Positions 47,673 to 56,390 of a stretch of 64,000 nucleotides of DNA are shown here, one piece after another. Each line of letters starts with the position of its first letter. Position 1 is the stretch's first letter. The translations under genes were made by a program, and so were the position numbers. Source of the DNA: Myxococcales bacterium (GTDB lineage Bacteria > Myxococcota_A > Bradymonadia > UBA7976 > UBA1532). Under the pieces are notes generated by a model. The model made no database searches. It had not been told where the DNA came from and saw only the letters and a list, made by a program, of their open reading frames with translations. The stretch covers positions 94,188 to 158,187 of the forward strand of contig JACKDL010000016.1 of assembly GCA_020633555.1 (NCBI GenBank), given 5' to 3'.

Positions 47673-50600
47673 CTACTGGATCTCGATGCGGTAGGCGCCC
47701 GCGAAGAACACGTTGTCCACCACGAACAGCAGGGTCTGGCCCGCATCGGCCCAGAACCGCAGGCTGGCCTCGTTGGGGGTGCCGCGGTACGAGTCGGCGG
47801 CGCAGAACAGCTCCTCGCCCGCGCAGCCCGTGAGCGCGTAGATCACCGCGGGCTGCCCGAAGCCCCAGTTGGCCACCAGCCGGTAATCGGCGCTGCGGGG
47901 CGCCGTCCAGCGGAACACCCGCTCGTCGGTGCGATCCCCGCCGCAGGTGCCGGCGTAGTTGTTCTCGAGCTGTACCTCGAGGATGTCGAAGTTGTTGAAC
48001 TCGCCCAGGTCGCCGGTGGCGTCGCCCAGGTCATCGGTGACGCAGCCCAGGCAGGCGAGGGCCAGGCCGCAGTCGGGATCGGCGCAGTCGGTGAGGCCGT
48101 CGCCGTCATCGTCCACGCCGTCCGCGCAGGCGCCCGCTTCGGTGGGGTGAATGTTGAGCATGAAGGGCCCCGGGGTGCGGGTGTCGGCGTGCTCGACCAT
48201 GATCACCACCGCCTGACCCGCCGCCAGATCCACCTCCAGGGCCGAGTGCAGGGCGTCCAGGGCGTGCCGGTTGCAGGCCAGCTCGGCGCCCACGCAGTCG
48301 CCGTCCAGCAGGTACAGGTTCGTGTCGGCCTGCGAGCCCAGGGTGTCGAAGCGATAGCGCCCCGCCGCCGGAGCAGTCCACTGGAAGCCCTCGTCGGGGG
48401 TCCGATTCTGGAAGCCCTGGCATGAGCCCACCCGGTCATGGCGGGCCCCGGTCAGATCGCCCACCGCCACCCGATCCCCCAGGGCGGAGCCCAGATCCAC
48501 GCCCGCGCAGAAGTCGGCGCAGTAGGGGTCCTCGAAGCAGTCGGCGTCGTCGCAGTCGGTGCGGAAGTCGCCATCGCTGTCCTGGCCGTCGTCGCAGAAG
48601 CCCGTCTCGTCGGGGGTGCCGATCATCAGCTCGAAGTGCCCCTGGAACGGGCGGTTGTTGGGCTGCCCGTCCACCACCACGGTCACCGTCTCGCCCGCCT
48701 GCACCTGGGCCGAGGCGCTGGCGCCCCGGCAGGCCAGCTCGGTGGCGTCCTCGATCTGGCAGGCGCCCCGGTAGACGCCCACCACCGTCTCGTGGGCGGC
48801 CAGGGCGCTGAAGGTGTAGGTGCGCGTCAGCGGGGCGGTCCACAGGACGCGGGCGTCGGCGGTGCGATCGCTGCCGCACAGGCGCTCGCGGCTGCCGCGC
48901 CCGGCGGTGGTGCCCATGACCACCCGGCGCCCCACCCGGCTCGGCGCCTCGTACTCGGGGCACGCGGCGGGCTGGCAGTTGGGCGCGGCGGCGCAGTCCT
49001 CATCGAAGCAGTCGAACCGGAAGTCGCCGTCATCGTCGAAGCCGTCGCTGCAGCCCAGCTCGGTGGGCGCCAGCACCGCCAGCGAGGCGCGGTCGCTGCC
49101 GTTGGCCAGGCCGTTGTCCAGGGTCAGCAGCACGCTGTCGCCCACGGTCAGATCCAGCTCGGCGCTGGCCTCGCGATCGCCCCGCACGCAGGCCAGCACA
49201 GGGCCGTCGCAGGCGGCGCGGCGGATCTGCAGCACGGGCGCGTAGTCGGGCTCGTTCACCTGCCGGCTGGCCACGAAGCGGAAGCGGCCGGTGTAGGGCG
49301 CGGTCCAGCGCACGGTGACGTCGCTGCGCCCGACGGCCAGCCCGCACTCGGGCTGCTGGTCCGAGGGCTGCCCGGCCACCTGCAGGTCGGCGAGGCCGTA
49401 GCCCAGCGCGAAGCCCAGATCCCGATCGATGCAGCCGCAGCCGGCGGCGGGGAACCCGCCCTGGCCGAAGTCATCGCGGCAGCGCCCCGCGTCCGTGGCG
49501 TCGGCGCGCACGATGCTCAGCAGGAAGTCGCCGCCCCCGTCCACCACCACCAGCCGCTCGTCGCCCGCCCGCAGGAACACCGTCAGCCGGGCGCCCCCGT
49601 GATCGATCAGCGGGTTCATGTTGCACACCAGGCTCTCGCCGTCGCAGCGGTCCAGCAGGTACAGGGTGGTGTCGCCCTGGCCGCGCCAGTGGGTGGTGTC
49701 GAAGAGGTAGACCCCGTCCGCGGGGGCCACCCAGCGGTAGGCCCGCTCCTCTTGATCCAGGAACCCGCAGCGGCCCTGGAAGTCATCGGAGTTCAGGCCG
49801 CCCGCCGAGCCGCCGGCCAGGTTCAGCCCGGTGCGCGACCCCAGATCGTGATCGGCGCAGCAGGCCACCGCGCCCGCGCAGTCCTCGTCGGCGCAGTCCG
49901 TCAGCCCGTCGCCGTCGTTGTCGTGGCCGTCGGCGCACTGGCCCGCCTCCTGGCGGCAGGCGGGGGCCTCGGCGCAGTCGGGATCGGCGCAGTCCGCCAG
50001 GCCGTCGCCGTCCTCGTCGCCCGGCGCGGCGCAGTCCTCGGGATCGGGCAGGCAGGCCGGGTGGGCGGCGCAGTCGGGATCGGCGCAGTCGGCCCGGCCG
50101 TCGCCGTCCTCGTCGCCGAGGGCGGCGCAGTCCTCCACCGCGGGGCCGGCGGGGGCGGTGACGTTCAGCACCGCCTGCCCCACGGCGCCGCCCCAGCCGT
50201 CGACGGCCAGCAGCGTGGACTCGCCGGCGGCCAGCGGCACCACCACCCGTGAGCGCAGGCCGATGGCGTCGTCGTTGCACGCCCGCTGGTCCCCGTCGCA
50301 GTCCCACAGGGCCACCAGCACCGTGTCGAAGTCGCTGCCCTCGGTGTCGAAGGTGTAGTCCCCGGCCGCGGGCGCGGTGAAGCGCACGATGACCTCGTCG
50401 CCGTGGCGGGCCTGGCAGCCCGGCACCACGCGGTTGGCGCCGGCGTTGGGGCCCCGGAAGACCGCCCGGCCCACGGCGCCGCCCACGTCGGCGTCCCAGC
50501 ACTCGGCCGGGGCAGGGCAGCAGCCTTCGGCGCAGGCCTGGAAGCCCACGGCGCAGCGTACGCCGCAGGCGCCGGCCGCGCAGGTGGCCTCGCCGTTGGC

Positions 50601-51569
50601 CGGGGCGGGGCAGGGCAGGCAGCGATCGCCGCAGTGGGCGGGATCGGCGTTGGCCACACAGGCGTCGCCGCAGCGGTGGGTGCCGGCGGCGCAGGCCTGA
50701 TCCTGGGCCTGGATGTTCAGCACCGCCGGGCCCGCGCGATCATTGTAGCCGTCCACCACCACCACCACGGCCTGGCCGGCGGCCAGGTTCACGGTGACCC
50801 GCGACTGCAGCCCGCCGTCGTCGTCGTCGCAGGCCAGCTCGGGGCCGTCGCAGCCGTCCAGCACCGCCAGCACGGTGTCGTGGCCGGTGCCGAAGGTGTC
50901 GAAGACGTAGGTGCCGGCCGCGGGCGCCGTCCACGCCAGGGCCACGTCGGCCCCGTTGCGGGCCTGGCAGCTCGGCGAGAAGTCGTTGGGCTGGCCGGTG
51001 GTGTCGCCCGCCCAAACCCGCCCCAGGCCCGCCACCACTTCGTCGGTGCAGCCGGGCTCGACCGCCATGTCCGGCTCGATGGCCATGTCCGGATCGATGG
51101 CCATGTCGGGCTCAGGCGCCATATCGGGCAAGGCCATGTCGGGCTCAGGCGCCATGTCGGGCAAGGCCAGGTCGGGCAGCGCCAGGTCGGGCACGGCCAT
51201 GTCGGGCAGCGCCACGTCGGGCTCTGGCGCCATGTCGGGCGGGGCCCCGTCGGGCCGGGCCATGTCCTGCGCGGGGCCCGCGTCGGGGGCCGGTGGGTCC
51301 ATGTCCAGCCCCTGATCGGGCGCGGGGCCCTGATCGGCGGTGGGCCCCTGATCGGGGGGGACGCCGCGGTCCGTTGCAGGCCCTTGGTCGGGCGCCGGGC
51401 CTCCGTCGGGTGGGGGCGCCAGGTCTTGGCTCACCGCGTCCGCGGCGCCGTCCGCGGCGGGCCGGCCGTCGGCTGGGCCGCCCTGATCGGCCGCGCCCTC
51501 GCCTCCGCCCGAGGGCACGCAGCCCACCAACGCCCCCACCGCCACCACCCAGGTCCAGACCGCGCGCAT
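47673..51569 (-). CDS. Giant modular surface lipoprotein (PPC-like domains and DxDGD Cys repeats)
   Basis: A 1298-residue lipoprotein; start 51569 gives signal VVAVGALVGC. Residues about 22-170 are an Asp/Pro linker with PDMA and PDQG repeats. Seven beta-sandwich modules of the bacterial pre-peptidase (PPC) type follow, recognisable by WTAPAAGTYVFDT-like strands, then VNLAAGQAVVVVVDG strands. Between modules lie six Cys-bracketed motifs of the form DGxDxDGDGLTDCADPDC, likely Ca-binding and disulfide-linked. A Cys-rich block near 275-350 contains EGF-like spacing. It is probably a cell-surface adhesive or fibre protein. Divergent from the TPR gene at 51702. Confidence 0.85.
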   Translation of the reverse strand: MRAVWTWVVAVGALVGCVPSGGGEGAADQGGPADGRPAADGAADAVSQDLAPPPDGGPAPDQGPATDRGVPPDQGPTADQGPAPDQGLDMDPPAPDAGPAQDMARPDGAPPDMAPEPDVALPDMAVPDLALPDLALPDMAPEPDMALPDMAPEPDMAIDPDMAIEPDMAVEPGCTDEVVAGLGRVWAGDTTGQPNDFSPSCQARNGADVALAWTAPAAGTYVFDTFGTGHDTVLAVLDGCDGPELACDDDDGGLQSRVTVNLAAGQAVVVVVDGYNDRAGPAVLNIQAQDQACAAGTHRCGDACVANADPAHCGDRCLPCPAPANGEATCAAGACGVRCAVGFQACAEGCCPAPAECWDADVGGAVGRAVFRGPNAGANRVVPGCQARHGDEVIVRFTAPAAGDYTFDTEGSDFDTVLVALWDCDGDQRACNDDAIGLRSRVVVPLAAGESTLLAVDGWGGAVGQAVLNVTAPAGPAVEDCAALGDEDGDGRADCADPDCAAHPACLPDPEDCAAPGDEDGDGLADCADPDCAEAPACRQEAGQCADGHDNDGDGLTDCADEDCAGAVACCADHDLGSRTGLNLAGGSAGGLNSDDFQGRCGFLDQEERAYRWVAPADGVYLFDTTHWRGQGDTTLYLLDRCDGESLVCNMNPLIDHGGARLTVFLRAGDERLVVVDGGGDFLLSIVRADATDAGRCRDDFGQGGFPAAGCGCIDRDLGFALGYGLADLQVAGQPSDQQPECGLAVGRSDVTVRWTAPYTGRFRFVASRQVNEPDYAPVLQIRRAACDGPVLACVRGDREASAELDLTVGDSVLLTLDNGLANGSDRASLAVLAPTELGCSDGFDDDGDFRFDCFDEDCAAAPNCQPAACPEYEAPSRVGRRVVMGTTAGRGSRERLCGSDRTADARVLWTAPLTRTYTFSALAAHETVVGVYRGACQIEDATELACRGASASAQVQAGETVTVVVDGQPNNRPFQGHFELMIGTPDETGFCDDGQDSDGDFRTDCDDADCFEDPYCADFCAGVDLGSALGDRVAVGDLTGARHDRVGSCQGFQNRTPDEGFQWTAPAAGRYRFDTLGSQADTNLYLLDGDCVGAELACNRHALDALHSALEVDLAAGQAVVIMVEHADTRTPGPFMLNIHPTEAGACADGVDDDGDGLTDCADPDCGLALACLGCVTDDLGDATGDLGEFNNFDILEVQLENNYAGTCGGDRTDERVFRWTAPRSADYRLVANWGFGQPAVIYALTGCAGEELFCAADSYRGTPNEASLRFWADAGQTLLFVVDNVFFAGAYRIEIQ
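51064..51240 (-). repeat. PDMA-type coding tandem repeat
   Basis: Degenerate tandem units of about 15-18 bp (core GGGCATGGCC-like on the minus strand) encode PDMAPEPDMA-type repeats in the linker of the giant lipoprotein. Confidence 0.85.
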
Positions 51570-51701
51570 GGCCACCTCCGCTCGGATCGCGCCCATATGC
51601 CCGCGCCGCCGCTGCCGTCGCAAGCGAGCCTGCGCGGCCCAAGCTCGAAATTCCGGGCGGTTGGGCTCACAATGCCTCGGACGCCAGCGAGGGAGAGCGC
51701 G

Positions 51702-54700
51702 GTGAGCGAAGAGACCGGCTTGGAGCGCGCGGATCGCCTGGAGGCCGAGGGCCGCCATGAGGAGCTCGTGGGGCAGCTCATCGAGCTGCTGGAGGGCGAG
51801 GGCGATCCCGCCCGGCGCATGGCCCTGTACCGCCGGGCCAGCGCGGCCCTGGAGGGGCCGCTGGGCAGCGCCGAGGACGCGCTGATGGTCAGCCTCCAGG
51901 CCTTCGACGAGTTCCCTGACGACGGCCACTTCGCCGAGTGGCTGGCGCGCCTGGCCGACGGGTGCGGCGCCTGGCACCGGGTGTTGGCCGCCTACGAGAA
52001 CGCCTGCGAGCGGTGGCAGGGCGAGCCCGCCACCGCGGCCACCTTCCACCGCCGGCTGGCCGGCTGGTACGCGCTGCAGGGTGAGGCCACCGAGGTGCTG
52101 CGCCACCGTCTCACCCTGAGCGACCTGGATCCCGGCGATCGGGCCAATGAGGACGCGCTCATCGACGCCCTGGAGGACGCGGGCGAGTGGGCCGTGGTGG
52201 CCGAGCTGTGGAAGGGCCGCCTGGTCAAGGCCACGGACCCGGGCGAGCAGGCGGCCGCCCGCGCCCGGCTGGTTGAGCTGTACGAGGGCCGCCTGAACCG
52301 CCCCGGCGACGCGCTGGCCCTCACCCTGCAGGCCTTCGAGGCCGCCCCCGACGACGCCCGGTCGGGCGAGCTCGCCCGGCTGGCCGAGCGGGCGCGGGAC
52401 TGGCAGCCCGTGTTCAGCGCCTACGAGGCCGCGTGCGCCCGCTTCGCCGCCGATCCCGACCGCGCCGAGCCGTTCCACGCCCGGCTGGTGGGCTGGTACG
52501 ACCTGACCGACCAGGATCAGGCGGCCACGCCCCACAAGATCTGGCTGGCCCAGCGCCACCCCCAAGATCCCGCCCGGCAGCGTGAGCTAGCCCACCTTTT
52601 CGAGGCCCAGGGCCGCTGGGCGGAGCTGAAGGACCTGCTCTGCAGCCAGCTCAACACCCTGGCCGACGCGCCCACCCGGGTGCGGATGGTGCTGCGCATC
52701 GCCCAGATCCTCGAAGAGAAGCTGGCCGATCCCCAAGAGGCGTTCGAGCTGCTGGGCCGGGTGTACGTCGAGGCGCTGGACGGCGGCCTCGAGATGCACC
52801 TGGAGCACCTGGCCGAGCGCCACGGCCTGTTCAAGGCGCTGGCCCGCATCTACCGCCGCGCCCTGGATCGCACCTTCGCCGACGTGGGCGAGGCGGCGGC
52901 GCTGCACCTGAAGGCGGCCACCATCTACGGCGAGCGGCTGGGTGATCTGCGCCGGGCCGCTGATCAGTACGCGCTGGTGCTGCAGTACGAGCCCGACAAC
53001 GAGCGGGCCCTGGCGGCCCTGGGGGCGCTGTTCGAGGCCGAGGGGCGCTGGGAGGAGCTGGCCGAGGTGCGCCGGCGTGAGGCCGAGGCGCCGGCCGAGG
53101 CCGACATCCGCTATCGCCGCTGGCTGGCCCTGGGCGATCTGTACCGGGAGCAGCTCAACGACACCGTCCGCGCCGTCGAGGCCTGGTTCAAGGCCCAGGA
53201 GGTGCTGCCCGACACCTCGCCGGTGCTGCTGCGGCTGCTGGACGCCTACCGCGAGACCGATCGCTGGGAGGCCTCGATCACCGTCCTGCGCAAGCTGGCC
53301 AAGCGCGAAGAGGATCCGGCGAAGCAGGCGAAGTACGTCTACGCCATCGGGATCATCCAGCGGGACAAGATCGAGGACCACTACGTGGCGGTGCGCACCC
53401 TCGACAAGGCCCTGGAGATCGACCCCACGCTGGTGCGGGCCTTCCAGGCCATCGACGAGATCCTCACCGCGGATCACGACTACGCGCGCCAGGATCGCTA
53501 CTACCGCAAGATGCTGGTGCGCGCCCGCCAGCACCGCCTGGACGACGCCCTGGTGATCTCGCTGGCCCGCAACCTGGGCGAGATCAACCGCAGCCGGCTG
53601 GCCAACTACGCCGAGGCCATCAAGGCCTACGAGATCGTGGCCCGCAAGCGGCCCGACGACCGGCCCACCCGCGCGCTGCTCACCGAGCTGTACGCGCTGG
53701 AGGGCGATCACCAGGCCGCGGTCAAGCAGGCCTTCTCGCTGGTGCGCCTGGATCCCACCGATCCGGGCGGCTACCGCGAGCTGGCCCGCCGCCACCTGGA
53801 CGCCGGCCACCTGGACGGCGCCTGGTGCGCCAGCCAGGCCCTGGTGGTGTTGGGGCAGGCCAACGCCGACGAGCGCCGCTTCTACGACGAGGGCCGTCGC
53901 CACAGCACCGCGCAGGCGCAGCGCTCCCTGGACGCGGGCGACTGGGCGCTGCTCACCTGGGCCGCCCGCAGCCAGGCCATCGACGGGGTGCTGCTGGCCA
54001 CCCACGAGATCACCGGGCCGCTGCTGGCGCGCACCCCAAAGGCCCTGGGGCTGCACCCCCGCAAGGACCAGCTCGACCTGGATGCCCCCAGCGATCTGGG
54101 GCAGATCCTCAAGTACACCCAGCAGGTCACCGGCGTGACGGTGGCGTCGGCGTGGCTCTCGCCCACCACCGTGGGCCTGGGCGTGGCCGATCTGTGGCCG
54201 CCGGGGCTGCTGGTGGCCCCCGACATGGCCAGCGCCGGCTTCGCCGAGGCGGCAGCCCGCGGCGCCCGGGCCCTGTACCTGGCCAGCGTGCAGCACATCC
54301 TGGCCAGCGGCGACCCCGACCCCCTGCGGGCCCGTCAGCGGGTGCTGGGAGTCATCGCGGCGTCGCTGGCGCTGGTGGCGCCCCAGCTCGAGGTGCCCGC
54401 CGAGGCCAAGCTGGTGGAGGCGCTGGGCAAGCTCACCGCCGGCCGGCGGGCGGATCTGGAGGCGGCCGTGCCCGGCCTGCCCCAGCCGCTGGATCAGGGG
54501 GTCGAGGCCTGGTTCGAGGCGGTGGAGCACACGGCCAACCGCCTGGCCCTGCTGGTGAGCTGCGACCTGGCCACGGTGGCCCGGCTCATCCGCGACGAGC
54601 CCCACCCGCTGGTGGGCGATCCGGCCACGCGCCTGCGGGCGTTGCTGCTGTTCGCCGTCAGCCCGCAGTACACCGAGCTGCGCAAGCGGCTGGGCCTGAA

Positions 54701-54716
54701 CGTGCCCCAGCGATGA
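51702..54716 (+). CDS. 1004-residue TPR protein
   Basis: The GTG at 51702 follows GAGGGAGAG and is preferred; an ATG ten codons upstream is possible. The chain is a long solenoid of TPR-like helix pairs (for example ALAALGALFEAEGRWEELAE and NYAEAIKAYEIVARKRPDD), without a signal or membrane helix. The last 300 residues are less regular. Such proteins scaffold complexes; this one resembles long TPR proteins of myxobacteria. It is coupled to the DUF5995 gene by ATGA. Confidence 0.85.
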   Translation: MSEETGLERADRLEAEGRHEELVGQLIELLEGEGDPARRMALYRRASAALEGPLGSAEDALMVSLQAFDEFPDDGHFAEWLARLADGCGAWHRVLAAYENACERWQGEPATAATFHRRLAGWYALQGEATEVLRHRLTLSDLDPGDRANEDALIDALEDAGEWAVVAELWKGRLVKATDPGEQAAARARLVELYEGRLNRPGDALALTLQAFEAAPDDARSGELARLAERARDWQPVFSAYEAACARFAADPDRAEPFHARLVGWYDLTDQDQAATPHKIWLAQRHPQDPARQRELAHLFEAQGRWAELKDLLCSQLNTLADAPTRVRMVLRIAQILEEKLADPQEAFELLGRVYVEALDGGLEMHLEHLAERHGLFKALARIYRRALDRTFADVGEAAALHLKAATIYGERLGDLRRAADQYALVLQYEPDNERALAALGALFEAEGRWEELAEVRRREAEAPAEADIRYRRWLALGDLYREQLNDTVRAVEAWFKAQEVLPDTSPVLLRLLDAYRETDRWEASITVLRKLAKREEDPAKQAKYVYAIGIIQRDKIEDHYVAVRTLDKALEIDPTLVRAFQAIDEILTADHDYARQDRYYRKMLVRARQHRLDDALVISLARNLGEINRSRLANYAEAIKAYEIVARKRPDDRPTRALLTELYALEGDHQAAVKQAFSLVRLDPTDPGGYRELARRHLDAGHLDGAWCASQALVVLGQANADERRFYDEGRRHSTAQAQRSLDAGDWALLTWAARSQAIDGVLLATHEITGPLLARTPKALGLHPRKDQLDLDAPSDLGQILKYTQQVTGVTVASAWLSPTTVGLGVADLWPPGLLVAPDMASAGFAEAAARGARALYLASVQHILASGDPDPLRARQRVLGVIAASLALVAPQLEVPAEAKLVEALGKLTAGRRADLEAAVPGLPQPLDQGVEAWFEAVEHTANRLALLVSCDLATVARLIRDEPHPLVGDPATRLRALLLFAVSPQYTELRKRLGLNVPQR

Positions 54717-55447
54717 CGCCCGCGAAGACCCTGGACGAGGTGCTCGCCCGGCTGGATGTCCTGATCGACGAGGGCGCGGCGCGGGGATCCACCGCGGGCC
54801 TGTTCCCGGCGCTGTACCGCAGCGTCACGGCGGGGGTGAAGGCGGGGATCGAGGCCGAGCGGTTCGACGACGGGCCGCGCATGGCCCGGTTCGACATCGA
54901 CTTCGCCAACCGCTTCTTCGCGGTGCAAGCCGCCTGGCAGGCGGGCCAGCCCACCCCGCGGGCCTGGCGCGTGGCTCTCCAGGCCCTGGACGACCCCCAG
55001 GTGGGCGACCTGCAGCACCTGCTGCTGGGCATGAACGCCCACATCAACTTCGACCTGCCCCAGGCCGCCGAGGCCACCTGCCCGGGCCCCGGACTGCCGG
55101 CGCTGGCCCGGGACTTCGAACGCATCAACGACCTGCTCGAGGGCATGATCGACGACGCCCAGGCCATCGTGTGGGGCGACGTGCCCGGCCTGCGGCTGGC
55201 CGATCGGCTGCTGGGCGGGCTGGACGAGGCGCTGGTGAACTTCAGCATCCGGCGAGCCCGGGCCGCGGCTTGGGGGGCGGCGCGGCTGCTCGCGGTCACC
55301 CCCGGGGGGCTGCGCGACGAGCTGACCACGCTCATGGACCGGCAGGTGGGCTGGCTGGGGGAGCGCATCCGCGACGGCCGGGGCCCCTGGGTGGGCCACA
55401 ACGCCGATCGCGGCGCCGTCATCCGGCGGCTGGCGCGTCTGGGCTGA
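54713..55447 (+). CDS. DUF5995 family protein
   Basis: A 244-residue cytosolic helical protein. Key blocks: GLFPALYRSVTAGVKAGIEA, FANRFFAVQAAWQAGQPTPR, and LQHLLLGMNAHINFDLPQA, the last being diagnostic for DUF5995. Function of the family is unknown; the conserved His/Asn/Asp suggest a metal site. It is co-translated with the TPR gene and its final 29 bp overlap the convergent lgt gene. Confidence 0.85.
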   Translation: MTPAKTLDEVLARLDVLIDEGAARGSTAGLFPALYRSVTAGVKAGIEAERFDDGPRMARFDIDFANRFFAVQAAWQAGQPTPRAWRVALQALDDPQVGDLQHLLLGMNAHINFDLPQAAEATCPGPGLPALARDFERINDLLEGMIDDAQAIVWGDVPGLRLADRLLGGLDEALVNFSIRRARAAAWGAARLLAVTPGGLRDELTTLMDRQVGWLGERIRDGRGPWVGHNADRGAVIRRLARLG

Positions 55448-56390
55448 TCGGCCCGGGGCTGCCGGCGGATCCGCCGGCGTTGCGCCGCCGGCGGTTGACC
55501 ACCAGCAGCACCACCGCCACCGACATCATGCCCAGGCTGATGAACTGGCTGGTGGACAGGAAGTTCACCGTGTTCGCCGGGTAGCCCAGCAGGTTGTTGA
55601 TCCAGGGCACCGTGATCTCGGTGAGGAAGCCGCGCTCGGCGTCGCCGCGCACCAGCTCGATGGTGCCGCGGGCCAGCGGGTACAGGAACATCCAGTAGAT
55701 GAACACCTGCCCGTGGTAGCGCTTGCGCTGCCGCAGCCACACCAGCAGAGCGAACAGCCCCAGCCCCACCAGCGCGTCGTAGAGCTGCACCGCGTGGATG
55801 GTGGCCGAGTGCTGGGCGGTGGCCTCGATGAGCCCCTCTTCGACGTGGGCCGCCCACGGCATGGACCGCCGGGGGAACTCGACGCCCCAGGCCGAGTCGA
55901 AGGGGGCGCCCCAGCAGCAGCCGGCGGCGTGGCAGCCCAGCCGCCCGAAGAACTGGCCCAGCCCCAGCGACGGGATCAGCGCGTCGGCGATGGGCCACAC
56001 GCTCACCCCCTCGCGCCGCACGAACCACACCAGCGTCAGCAGCGCCCCGATGACCCCGCCGTAGAACACCAGCCCGCCGTTCCAGAACCGCAGCAGCCGC
56101 GTGCAGTCCGGCTCGGTGATGGCCTTGTCGGGGTACAGCAGGTTGAACTGCGCCATGTCCACGCAGGGCAGGTAGTACTGGTCCCACTCCACGATGATGA
56201 AGGCGATGCGCGACCCCACCAGCCCGCTGACGATGAGCCACCAGCACAGGTCGAGGATCATGTCGCGATCCAGCCCCACCCGCTCGCCGTAGCGGGCCGC
56301 GTGCCAGATGCCGGCCACGAAGCCGAGGGCGATGGCCACCGCGTAGGTGTGTACGGGGTAGCCGAACAGGCTGAACAGGACGGGGTGCAT
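55419..56390 (-). CDS. lgt: Prolipoprotein diacylglyceryl transferase, copy 1
   Basis: A 323-residue, seven-helix enzyme that moves diacylglycerol from phosphatidylglycerol onto the lipobox Cys of prolipoproteins. Motifs: GGLVFYGGVIGA and GRLGCHAAGCCWG, with the ExxR of GTIELVRGD. The Tyr in GGLVFYGG stands where E. coli has His103, a common variant in other phyla. Its start overlaps the stop of copy 2 by 1 bp, so the two are co-translated behind lspA. The 29-bp 3' overlap with DUF5995 is noted there. Confidence 0.9.
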   Translation of the reverse strand: MHPVLFSLFGYPVHTYAVAIALGFVAGIWHAARYGERVGLDRDMILDLCWWLIVSGLVGSRIAFIIVEWDQYYLPCVDMAQFNLLYPDKAITEPDCTRLLRFWNGGLVFYGGVIGALLTLVWFVRREGVSVWPIADALIPSLGLGQFFGRLGCHAAGCCWGAPFDSAWGVEFPRRSMPWAAHVEEGLIEATAQHSATIHAVQLYDALVGLGLFALLVWLRQRKRYHGQVFIYWMFLYPLARGTIELVRGDAERGFLTEITVPWINNLLGYPANTVNFLSTSQFISLGMMSVAVVLLVVNRRRRNAGGSAGSPGPISPDAPAAG

